From positions 1 to 5,447 of the forward strand of contig DPMC01000201.1 of NCBI GenBank assembly GCA_003541675.1: 5,447 nt of DNA, in the 5' to 3' direction. The notes under the pieces were generated by a model. It saw nothing but the letters and a program-made list of their open reading frames with translations, was not told the origin of the DNA and did not search any database. The first letter of the stretch is position 1; every line of letters begins with the position of its first letter. Below are positions 1-5,447 of this stretch, piece after piece. Both the position numbers and the translations under genes were made by a program. The stretch comes from Acidimicrobiaceae bacterium. Its GTDB lineage: Bacteria; Actinomycetota; Acidimicrobiia; Acidimicrobiales; MedAcidi-G1.

Positions 1-1202
1 ACATGGTCGAGGGCCGGACACGGGTACAAGCCGTGGACCTCCTGGCGCGATCGTTCGCCCAGTTTCAGATGGACCGCCAAATGGCCACGAGGTTGCGTCG
101 AAACTCGGAGAAGTACAACGAGGCAGCGCTGATCCGTAGGCGTCTGGACAACGAGGCACGGCCACCGGTTGCGCAGGCAGGGGGCAAGCTTGTCTCGGCT
201 GCTGTACTCCGCCCCGGCGACATCGTCGTGCCCGACGATGGATTGGCCCATGTGGTCCTGTCGGTGGCCAACCGGGGTGGTGGGCGTATCCGGGTACGTA
301 CCCTCAGCCAGGAGGGTCGGGCGAGCGTGTTGTCGGACGGCTCCATCGATGGCGACGATCTAGTCGGTGATCCGGAACTGGTTGGCCAGATGGAGATCCC
401 TGCACCTTTCGTGCCCGACGATCGTGAGTTCCGTCGCGAAGTGGCGCGTCGGCTATCCGACTTCGCCGTGGACCCGTCACATAGGACAGCCAGGGCTGTG
501 GCGACGAATGGGGCCCCGGGTCTGGCCGGCGATCGGAAACGACTGCTCAGGCTTGAACGGGACCTCGCTCGCGAGGCTGATCGACCGGCCGACGTTGAGA
601 GCGACCTAACTGCACGGTTCGATGCCGCCTTCGACGTCCTGTCGGCACGGAAAATGGTTGATGGATGGTCGTTGACTAAGCGCGGCCAGCCACTCACCCA
701 GATCCACAATGAGGCCGACCTGCTAGTGGCCGAGGTCCTGGACGCAGGAATCCTTCGGGGCCTTAGCCCCTCGATGACCGCGGCGGTCGTCTCCTGTCTC
801 ACCTACCGAAAGCGTGGACCGGGTGCCCCTTCGACGGTTCGGCTTGCCGCTCCTTTTCCCGACTGCTTCGACCGACTCACCGAATTGGCCGGGGTGGTGG
901 CCGCCGCCGAGATAGCGGCCGGACTGAAGCCGGCGGATCTACCGGACCCGGGATTCGCCCACTGCGTTCACGCGTGGTCGGGTGGAGCGGAACTGGGTGA
1001 TGTGCTTGACGATGATCTCCCAGCTGGCGAGTTCGTGCGAAACGTACGTCTAGTGGCTGATCTCCTCCGACAGGTCGCGGCGACCGCAGGATCCGAGGTG
1101 GCCGCAGCGGCACTCGAGGCCCAGGAGGGCATCGACCGTGGGGTGATCGCCATGTCCTCGGGCAGGGTGGACTCCGAGGGAAGTTCGGAACCGCCCATCT
1201 GA
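1..1202 (+). CDS. helY: HelY/Ski2-like DEAD/DEAH-box RNA helicase, C-terminal part (5' end outside window)
   Basis: The reading frame is open from the left edge (first full codon at base 3), so this is the C-terminal ~400 residues of a longer protein; HelY-type helicases are usually about 900 aa. The Met at base 3 is probably internal. Counting from it, residues 12-25 (DLLARSFAQFQMDR) match the end of the Ski2-type helicase core. Residues ~62-135 (VLRPGDIVVP..., VVLSV, IRVRTL) look like the beta-rich insertion of this family. Residues ~177-195 form a charged helix (DRKRLLRLERDLARE). Residues ~238-385 are a DSHCT domain: LLVAEVLDAGILRGLSPSMTAAVVS, then EFVRNVRLVADLLRQVA at 343-359. The family unwinds RNA or RNA/DNA duplexes using ATP in the cytoplasm; the ATPase motifs themselves lie outside the window. 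The stop overlaps the next start. The family call is secure; the exact substrate is unknown. Confidence 0.9.
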   Translation, partial: MVEGRTRVQAVDLLARSFAQFQMDRQMATRLRRNSEKYNEAALIRRRLDNEARPPVAQAGGKLVSAAVLRPGDIVVPDDGLAHVVLSVANRGGGRIRVRTLSQEGRASVLSDGSIDGDDLVGDPELVGQMEIPAPFVPDDREFRREVARRLSDFAVDPSHRTARAVATNGAPGLAGDRKRLLRLERDLAREADRPADVESDLTARFDAAFDVLSARKMVDGWSLTKRGQPLTQIHNEADLLVAEVLDAGILRGLSPSMTAAVVSCLTYRKRGPGAPSTVRLAAPFPDCFDRLTELAGVVAAAEIAAGLKPADLPDPGFAHCVHAWSGGAELGDVLDDDLPAGEFVRNVRLVADLLRQVAATAGSEVAAAALEAQEGIDRGVIAMSSGRVDSEGSSEPPI

Positions 1203-1822
1203 TGGGAGTGGTACGTGGCGAGGACTGGGGAGTGGTCGGCCCGGTCCCCGGCGACGCCCTCACGGCCTCATCCGATGGTGAGCTCGCTGACCTACTGCCT
1301 GGCATCCTCCGAGAGGGGCCCAACGTAGGAACGCTGCCCGGCCCGGTTGTGGCCTTGACGGACGGTGACCTCTGCCGGACTCTGGGGGGGCGGGGCCGGG
1401 CACGACCGGGCGGCGAAGCGACCCTGGTGGACGTTGATGTGGGCGAGGCACTCCTCGATGGACGCCTGCACCGTTTCGTAGCCCATCTGGTTGTCCGCCC
1501 AAATCGTCATCCGGGTCGCTGGTGGGTGGCCGCCAACGCCGCCCATCGTGGCGGCTGGAATGTGGCACCCCGGGCCCACCCCGGCGACGGGCTACTCGAC
1601 GTCCTTGACGCCTCGGTACCGCTTGGTCAGGTCCCGGCGGCCTGGCGCCGCTTGAGCCGGGGCGTGCACGTGCCCCACCCAGCGATCCGGCAGGAACGGA
1701 CTGCGGCGATCCAGGCCACTTTCGATCGACCGGCGGTCGTTGAGGTCGATGGCCGGCCCGTCGGGCGGGTAAGCGTCCTATCGATCCGGGTACGGTCCGG
1801 GGTCCTTCGCCTGGCAATCTGA
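1202..1822 (+). CDS. Stand-alone YegS/DgkB C-terminal-like domain protein, probably not a kinase
   Basis: This 206-aa soluble protein has no signal peptide or membrane segment. Residues ~90-206 resemble the C-terminal beta-sandwich domain of YegS/BmrU/DgkB lipid kinases. The order of landmarks fits: FVAHLVV (92-98), VAANAAHRGGWNVAPRAHPGDGLLDVL (matching the family pattern N-x-x-x-GGG-x-x-x-APxAxxxDGLLDV), RLSRGVHVPHPAIR (150-163, like the family's G-x-H-xx-HPxV), and VEVDGRPVGR (180-189). The N-terminal nucleotide-binding domain with GGDGT is absent. The first ~85 residues are not recognised, although DGDLCRTLGG (54-63) faintly recalls that motif. The family DGE motif reads DGR here (R185), so the proposed catalytic glutamate is gone. 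It is therefore inferred to be a lipid- or ligand-binding or regulatory protein, not an enzyme. The ATG overlaps the helicase stop (TGATG) and no Shine-Dalgarno sits at a usable distance, which suggests translational coupling. Confidence 0.75.
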   Translation: MGVVRGEDWGVVGPVPGDALTASSDGELADLLPGILREGPNVGTLPGPVVALTDGDLCRTLGGRGRARPGGEATLVDVDVGEALLDGRLHRFVAHLVVRPNRHPGRWWVAANAAHRGGWNVAPRAHPGDGLLDVLDASVPLGQVPAAWRRLSRGVHVPHPAIRQERTAAIQATFDRPAVVEVDGRPVGRVSVLSIRVRSGVLRLAI

Positions 1823-1843
1823 GGCACCCCCGCCAGCCAATCC

Positions 1844-1866
1844 TCCGATCGGAAACGGTGATCGGA
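1844..1866. repeat. Perfect inverted repeat TCCGATC-N9-GATCGGA ahead of the M20 gene
   Basis: Arms 1844-1850 and 1860-1866 are exact reverse complements around a 9-base loop, GGAAACGGT. The left arm is also part of a 10-bp palindrome, TCCGATCGGA (1844-1853), so GATCGGA occurs twice in direct orientation as well (1847-1853 and 1860-1866). The element lies 21 bases after the upstream stop and covers the -35 region expected for the downstream -10 box. It could be an operator or a weak hairpin ending the helicase transcript. There is no T-tract after it, so an intrinsic terminator is less likely. Confidence 0.5.
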
Positions 1867-1874
1867 CTGGTGGC

Positions 1875-1880
1875 TACGCT
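1875..1880 (+). promoter_or_regulatory. Putative -10 box TACGCT of a leaderless promoter for the M20 gene
   Basis: TACGCT fits the actinobacterial TANNNT -10 consensus and ends exactly six bases before the ATG at 1887. That would place the transcript start at or beside the A of the ATG. No Shine-Dalgarno is visible in the preceding 20 bases, consistent with leaderless translation, which is common in Actinomycetota. No good -35 hexamer is seen (1852-1857 reads GAAACG). This call comes from pattern only. Confidence 0.5.
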
Positions 1881-1886
1881 CAACAG

Positions 1887-3095
1887 ATGGACACTCCCAA
1901 CCACCATCCCCTCCCAGACGATCTCGTGGCTGAAGCCCGTACCCGGGTCTGTGACCGGGTCGACGAACTGGCCGAAAGGCTGGTGGCCACCTCTCATGCC
2001 ATTCATGCTGAACCGGAGCTGAACTTCGAGGAGCACGTCGCCCACGAACTGTTGACGAATGTGCTGGCGGAAGAAGGGCTGTCGGTAGTCCGTGGTGCCT
2101 ATGGCTTGGAGACGGCGTTTGAGGCGGATGCAGGCACCGAGGGCCCGTTACTCGCGGTGCTCTGCGAGTACGACGCCCTGCCGGGGATCGGACATGCATG
2201 TGGCCACAACGTGATTGCTACGGCCGGTCTGGGCGCCGGTCTGGCTGCCGCGACGGTGGCCGCTGAACTCGGCGGTCGGGTCCGGATCCTAGGGACACCC
2301 GCCGAAGAGGGAGGCGGCGGCAAGGTCATCATGGCTGGCCGGGGGGCATTTGACGGTGTGGACGCGGCGATGATGGTCCACCCGGCGGACGCCGACCTTG
2401 AGAACATCACCAGCCTGGCGATCCAGCAGGCCCGGGTCGTCTACGAGGGTCGGGCCGCTCATGCCGCGGCGGCGCCGGAGAAGGGCTTGAATGCACTGGA
2501 TGCAATGGTGTTGGGGTACGGCAACGTGGCGGCCCTCCGTCAGCACATCGCACCGGATGAGCGTCTCCACGGGATCTTCATCGAGTCGGGTGACAAGGCG
2601 AATATCGTGCCTCGCCGGACCGTGGCCTCCTGGTACGCCCGCTCACCGTCTCTGGCAGGACTAGAGGCGCTCAAGGTCCGGTTGGTGGCCTGCCTGGAAG
2701 CCGGTGCAACTGCCGCAGGATGCGGCATCCAGGTCGAATGGATCGATGGGGGATACAACGAGGTGGTCGATAACCGGGCCCTACTCGATCGCTATATAGC
2801 CAACGCTGCGGCCTTCGGACGCGTCGTCGAGCCAACTATCAGCCACCAGGTTGTAGGCAGCACCGACATGGGCAACGTGAGTTACCTGGTGCCGGGAATC
2901 CATCCGATGATCAAGGTCGCGCCATTCGGGACGGCCATCCACACCGAGGACTTTGCTCGCTACGCGGCAGAGGCCGAGGCTGATCAGGCCATCGTGGACG
3001 GCGCCAAGGTCATGGCGTTGACGATGGTCGACTGCTGGACTGACCCCTCGGTGCTCGACGCTGCACGGGCGGAGTTCGCCGCCGTCCACGCCTGA
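1887..3095 (+). CDS. M20 family metallopeptidase/amidohydrolase (AbgB/PM20D2-like)
   Basis: This 402-aa cytoplasmic zinc hydrolase has the usual length for single-subunit M20 amidohydrolases and no signal peptide. The catalytic domain is split around an inserted dimerisation/lid domain (~178-295). Visible motifs are HAEPELNFEEH (40-50), EYDALPGIGHACGHN (94-108), GTPAEEGGGGK (136-146), VHP (164-166), AHAAAAPEKGLNALDA (191-206) and GTAIHTEDFA (348-357). The expected two-metal ligands are present: C105, H107, E141, H165 and H352, with E140 as the likely general base. The sequence GHN rather than GHD, together with EYDALPGIGHACGHN, places it nearer AbgB and PM20D2 than the auxin-conjugate or N-acyl-amino-acid hydrolases. 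Members cleave amide bonds in N-acyl amino acids or small dipeptides; the substrate cannot be read from sequence. No abgA partner lies beside it. The ATG at 1887 fits the -10 spacing and has no Shine-Dalgarno. Confidence 0.92.
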   Translation: MDTPNHHPLPDDLVAEARTRVCDRVDELAERLVATSHAIHAEPELNFEEHVAHELLTNVLAEEGLSVVRGAYGLETAFEADAGTEGPLLAVLCEYDALPGIGHACGHNVIATAGLGAGLAAATVAAELGGRVRILGTPAEEGGGGKVIMAGRGAFDGVDAAMMVHPADADLENITSLAIQQARVVYEGRAAHAAAAPEKGLNALDAMVLGYGNVAALRQHIAPDERLHGIFIESGDKANIVPRRTVASWYARSPSLAGLEALKVRLVACLEAGATAAGCGIQVEWIDGGYNEVVDNRALLDRYIANAAAFGRVVEPTISHQVVGSTDMGNVSYLVPGIHPMIKVAPFGTAIHTEDFARYAAEAEADQAIVDGAKVMALTMVDCWTDPSVLDAARAEFAAVHA

Positions 3096-3098
3096 GCT

Positions 3099-3138
3099 GG
3101 GGCTGTCGGGGCGTCCGCGCCGCGGGGCCTGTCGCGGC
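3099..3138 (+). repeat. Imperfect direct repeat in the gap before the ThyX-like gene
   Basis: GGGGCTGTCGGGGC (3099-3112) and GGGGCCTGTCGCGGC (3124-3138) differ by one inserted base and one substitution, with starts 25 bases apart. They fill most of the 58-base gap and end just upstream of the putative -10 box. They could be a paired regulator site, but G-rich gaps produce such matches by chance. No convincing terminator for the M20 gene is seen here. Confidence 0.25.
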
Positions 3139-3139
3139 A

Positions 3140-3145
3140 TAGGTT
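3140..3145 (+). promoter_or_regulatory. Putative -10 box TAGGTT for the ThyX-like gene
   Basis: TAGGTT fits TANNNT and lies eight bases before the GTG at 3154. Transcription would begin at or within about two bases of the start codon. The leader contains no Shine-Dalgarno. The spacing matches that at the M20 gene, and the two cases support each other. No -35 element is recognisable. Confidence 0.4.
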
Positions 3146-3153
3146 CGGCGCTC

Positions 3154-4776
3154 GTGACCACGTATGCCTCCGAGGAATTCAGCGCCGACGAGGCCGACGT
3201 CCTCCGGCGCTACTTCACGAACCTGGACCAGCCAGTCTTCGCTCTGGTCAATCTGCCCGAAGTGGTCAAGGGGGCATTGTTCGCCCGCTATTCAAGGTCC
3301 GACAAGAGCCTCCGACGACTCTTCCTCGAGGAGTTCGTCGGCGAACTCGACGTGTCTGGCGACGAGAGTATTGATGCCACCGTGGGCCTACGTCGTGCCG
3401 AAGAGCTCTACGACAAGGTCTTCTTCGAGTATGGCGACGACAGCGTGGCCCAACTCGGGGGCGTGCACCTGGCCTGTGAGCAGGCCTCCAATCTGCTGAC
3501 CAAGATCCTGGAATGGGGACGCCTGATGGCGTACCTCGAGCAGTCCACTCGCTACATCGCCTACGACTCCCGTCTGGGCGGGCGGTACCGCTATCACCGG
3601 GATCCCCAAATCCTGGCCTCGGCGTTGGGGGCCCGCTACATCTCCGACATGGATCGGCTTTTCGACGTCTACGCCGACCTCGTCCGGGAGATGAACGAGC
3701 ATTTCCGTGGCCGTATCGCCAAGGCGCCATCGGACTCTGACTTCATCTACCGGCAGGCGGTAGCCGCTAAGGCCTTCGACGCCGTCCGCGGCGTGCTTCC
3801 GTCCGCCTCGCTGTCCAACGTGGGCATCTACGGGACGGGGCAGGCCTACGAGTCGTTGCTGGTCAGGATGCGGGCCCATCCCTTGCCTGAGGCTCGCGAC
3901 TATTCAGCGTTGATGCTGACCGAACTCCGGAAGGTCATCCCATCGTTCCTGAAACGGGTCGACCTGCCCGACCGGGGCGACGAGATCGGCGCCTATTCCG
4001 CGGACATACGGGAACGCCTGGAGGACCTGGCGGAGGGCTACTTCCCGGCGGAGGAGCCGGCAGCCGGTTCGCCCACCGTCGACCTCACCGACTTCGATCC
4101 CGATGCTGAGGTCAAGTTGGTGGCTTCGGCGTTGTACCCGGCCACCAACCGCTCCGACCGTGAAGTTGAGGCCCGGGTTCGTTCGATGACCGTCGATCAG
4201 CGCTTATCTGTCCTGCGGGCCATGGTTGGTGACCGGGCTCATCGACGTCACCGCCCGGGACGTGCGTTGGAGCGGCCTTCCTACCGCTTCGATGTGCTGT
4301 CGGACTACGGCGCCTTCCGCGACATGCAGCGCCACCGGATGATGACCATCGACTGGCAACGGCTCAGCCCGGACCATGGCTACGTACGACCACCCGAAGT
4401 GGACGAAGCTGGCGTTGGTGGCCGCTTCGATGCCGCCATGGAACGGTCGCGTGATCTCCACGATGCGCTTCTCGAGCCTTTCCCTGAGCAGGCTCCGTAT
4501 GCCGTGTCGCTCGCCTACCGGGTGCGGTACATGATGCACATGAACGCGCGAGAGGCCATGCACGTCCTGGAGTTGCGATCTACCCCGCAGGGGCACCCGT
4601 CGTACCGCGAGGTGGCTCAGCAGATGCACCGCCTTATCGGCGATGTGGCGGGCCATCATGCCATCGCTGAGATGATGGCCTTCGTCGATCATTCGTCAGA
4701 ACCCGAACTGGAACGCTTGGACGCTGAGCGTCGGGCCGAGGAGAAGCGGGCGTCGAGAGATTCGCAAACCAGTTGA
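3154..4776 (+). CDS. Tandem (two-domain) ThyX-like protein, annotated family FAD-dependent thymidylate synthase
   Basis: At 540 aa this is about twice the usual ThyX length (~220-270 aa) and reads as two ThyX-like halves, ~26-290 and ~315-515, joined by an acidic/proline linker (~293-318). ThyX makes dTMP from dUMP using FAD, NADPH and methylene-tetrahydrofolate as a tetramer, with the signature RHRX7S. In the first half, residues 97-134 align without gaps to the ThyX signature region (my recalled consensus). E129, Q130, S131, R133 and Y134 are kept, but RHR is replaced by W121-G122-R123. In the second half RHR is kept (393-395), but the Glu and Ser positions are W401 and R403. That half also has PGRALERPSYRFDV (368-381) and NAREAMHVLELRS...REVA (464-488), like the C-terminal ThyX helix. 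The tail from 514 is charged. The start is GTG at 3154. Fold family is secure; thymidylate synthase activity is doubtful, so no thyX symbol is given. Confidence 0.82.
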   Translation: MTTYASEEFSADEADVLRRYFTNLDQPVFALVNLPEVVKGALFARYSRSDKSLRRLFLEEFVGELDVSGDESIDATVGLRRAEELYDKVFFEYGDDSVAQLGGVHLACEQASNLLTKILEWGRLMAYLEQSTRYIAYDSRLGGRYRYHRDPQILASALGARYISDMDRLFDVYADLVREMNEHFRGRIAKAPSDSDFIYRQAVAAKAFDAVRGVLPSASLSNVGIYGTGQAYESLLVRMRAHPLPEARDYSALMLTELRKVIPSFLKRVDLPDRGDEIGAYSADIRERLEDLAEGYFPAEEPAAGSPTVDLTDFDPDAEVKLVASALYPATNRSDREVEARVRSMTVDQRLSVLRAMVGDRAHRRHRPGRALERPSYRFDVLSDYGAFRDMQRHRMMTIDWQRLSPDHGYVRPPEVDEAGVGGRFDAAMERSRDLHDALLEPFPEQAPYAVSLAYRVRYMMHMNAREAMHVLELRSTPQGHPSYREVAQQMHRLIGDVAGHHAIAEMMAFVDHSSEPELERLDAERRAEEKRASRDSQTS

Positions 4777-4825
4777 CGACCCGGACCAGAGATTCGCTAC
4801 CCCTGGTGTTGGCGACGCTCCAGAC

Positions 4826-4859
4826 CGGCCCGATGCTCCGAGGTGGATCGCACGGGCCG
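4826..4859. repeat. Inverted repeat CGGCCCG-N20-CGGGCCG between the ThyX-like and acidic-protein genes
   Basis: Arms 4826-4832 and 4853-4859 are exact reverse complements, all G/C, around a 20-base loop. It lies 49 bases after the ThyX-like stop and ends ten bases before the -10 box of the next gene, so the right arm covers the -35 zone. It may act as a weak hairpin or an operator. No T-run follows and the loop is long, so a Rho-independent terminator is not supported. The rest of the 137-base gap holds nothing else recognisable. Confidence 0.3.
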
Positions 4860-4869
4860 AGAACCTGTC

Positions 4870-4875
4870 TATGCT
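4870..4875 (+). promoter_or_regulatory. Putative -10 box TATGCT for the acidic zinc-ribbon gene
   Basis: TATGCT is the closest match to TATAAT/TANNNT in the three gaps. Transcription would start near 4882, giving a leader of about 32 bases. That leader contains a Shine-Dalgarno-like GAGG (4905-4908) five bases before the ATG at 4914. This gene therefore appears to use a normal leader, unlike the two genes before it. The -35 region (4847-4852, ATCGCA) is poor. Confidence 0.5.
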
Positions 4876-4913
4876 CCCGCCGCTAGCCCATAAGAAACCT
4901 TTTCGAGGCCCTG

Positions 4914-5396
4914 ATGAGTGATACCGAAACCGACGAACCCTCCAGCGAGGATTTAGGCGACCCGTCCGAAGACGGCGTTGAGTTGGATGTCGACGACCTC
5001 GACGGCCTCAACGACGAGGTGGACGGTGATGACCCTGGTGATGATGACTCGGCTGGTGCCGATGAATCTGATGAGTCCGACGACGAAGATGAGGACGAAG
5101 AGGGCGCCCGTCCTGTCGGTGATGCCGCTTCCGACGAGGAGGAAGAGGACGACGACGAAGTCGAGGACGATCTGGATGCCATCCTTCGCGATCGGATCGC
5201 CGCCGCCGCTGACGACGACGACGAGGAGGACGAGGATGAGGCTTCGGTCAAGGCGCCGGCGCCCAACGTCTCTCCCGGAGACCTTGTCGAACGTCAGGAT
5301 GACGAACTCCACTGTCCTCACTGCTTCCTGTTGGTCCAGGCCTCTGCGGTTGCCTCATCGGGGGAGTGCGGGCATTGTGGAGGACCGATTTCCTGA
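4914..5396 (+). CDS. Highly acidic protein with C-terminal zinc ribbon, DUF4193-like
   Basis: This 160-aa protein has two parts. Residues 1-110 are extremely acidic: 59 of 110 are Asp or Glu, with only three basic residues (R66, R92, R94) and no Lys before 113. This part is likely disordered, except a short predicted helix, DDLDAILRDRIAAAA (85-99). Residues 124-160 form a compact zinc ribbon with C134-X2-C137 and C152-X2-C155. The stretch LVERQDDELHCPHCFLL resembles the DUF4193 pattern in Actinobacteria, in which an RQ-x-x-EF-x-C-x-x-CF-L segment precedes a second Cys pair; the helix before the acidic run also resembles the DUF4193 EELKARR segment. DUF4193 has no established function. Zinc binding is inferred from Cys spacing. 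The GAGG at 4905-4908 supports this start. The protein overlaps the start of the next gene by 20 bases. Confidence 0.8.
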   Translation: MSDTETDEPSSEDLGDPSEDGVELDVDDLDGLNDEVDGDDPGDDDSAGADESDESDDEDEDEEGARPVGDAASDEEEEDDDEVEDDLDAILRDRIAAAADDDDEEDEDEASVKAPAPNVSPGDLVERQDDELHCPHCFLLVQASAVASSGECGHCGGPIS

Positions 5397-5447
5397 ATAT
5401 CGCGCTCTGGTGGGGGCCTACATGGGGAAGAGTCGTCTGATGGAGGA
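5377..5447 (+). CDS. Start of a further gene, cut by the right edge (tentative)
   Basis: From GTG at 5377 the frame stays open to the window end and reads VEDRFPEYRALVGAYMGKSR before continuing, a plausible protein start. A GGGGAG stretch at 5361-5366 lies ten bases upstream as a possible ribosome site. The start would overlap the acidic-protein gene by 20 bases in a different frame, suggesting a coupled pair. Later in-frame starts at GTG 5410 and ATG 5422 are possible and would leave a small gap instead. Third positions from 5401 onward are mostly G or C, as in the neighbouring genes. Only about 23 residues are visible, so no family can be assigned. Confidence 0.4.
   Translation, partial: MEDRFPEYRALVGAYMGKSRLME

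Noticed and set aside
1361..1390. DGDLCRTLGG in the YegS-C-like protein as a GGDGT nucleotide-binding motif
   Set aside because: Only DGD and a trailing GG resemble it; the flanking strand-helix pattern of the kinase domain is missing and the region is too short for that domain.
1260..2045. Long minus-strand open frame (261 codons) across the YegS-C-like gene and the start of the M20 gene
   Set aside because: Its translation is rich in Arg, Pro and Gly with no recognisable motif, as expected opposite GC-rich genes. The + strand frames show clear family motifs over the same bases.
1627..2199. Minus-strand open frame (190 codons) spanning the 1823-1886 gap
   Set aside because: It has low-complexity Arg/Pro/Ser composition and no motif, and it overlaps the well-supported catalytic-domain start of the M20 gene.
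4826..4859. The CGGCCCG/CGGGCCG hairpin as an intrinsic terminator for the ThyX-like gene
   Set aside because: The loop is 20 bases and no T-tract follows; it is kept only as an inverted repeat.
5059..5250. GA-rich run as a microsatellite or expanded DNA repeat
   Set aside because: All four Asp/Glu codons are mixed without a fixed unit, so it is composition bias of an acidic protein rather than a nucleotide repeat array.
4883..5266. Minus-strand Ser-rich open frame opposite the acidic protein
   Set aside because: The poly-Ser simply mirrors the GAC/GAG/GAT/GAA codon runs of the Asp/Glu tract on the + strand. The + frame has a Shine-Dalgarno and a zinc ribbon.
5410..5447. Possible P-loop (GAYMGKSR) in the partial last gene
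   Set aside because: The spacing is GxxxGKS, one residue short of the Walker A GxxxxGK[ST], so an ATPase call is not supported.

Overview
The window is compact, GC-rich bacterial DNA with five confident genes and one gene start cut by the right edge, all on the + strand. Gene content points to Actinomycetota, probably Acidimicrobiia or a close relative. The main clues are a HelY-type Ski2-like helicase, a DUF4193-like acidic zinc-ribbon protein, a two-domain ThyX-like protein, TANNNT -10 boxes, and start codons without Shine-Dalgarno sequences that look leaderless. The taxon is an inference from gene families, not from a marker gene.

Layout. Bases 1-1202 hold the C-terminal part of a HelY/Ski2-type RNA helicase, including its DSHCT domain. 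It overlaps by one base (TGATG) an unusual 206-aa protein at 1202-1822. That protein resembles only the C-terminal, non-nucleotide-binding domain of YegS/DgkB-type lipid kinases. A 64-bp gap carries a perfect 7-bp inverted repeat and a -10 box six bases before the next ATG. Bases 1887-3095 encode an M20 peptidase/amidohydrolase with an intact two-metal site. After a 58-bp gap with another -10-like box, a GTG-started gene (3154-4776) encodes a 540-aa tandem ThyX-like protein. A 137-bp gap with the best-looking -10 box (TATGCT) leads to an acidic protein (4914-5396) with a C-terminal four-cysteine zinc ribbon. A further gene probably starts at 5377, overlaps the end of the previous one, and runs off the window.

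How the genes fit together. The helicase and the YegS-C-like gene are almost certainly one transcript. The next three genes each appear to have their own promoter, so this looks like a housekeeping neighbourhood rather than one pathway operon. No mobile element, tRNA, rRNA, CRISPR array or phage signature was seen. The two best candidates for undescribed biology are the tandem ThyX-like protein, whose halves keep complementary parts of the ThyX signature, and the stand-alone YegS C-terminal domain, which has lost both the kinase domain and the usual catalytic glutamate.
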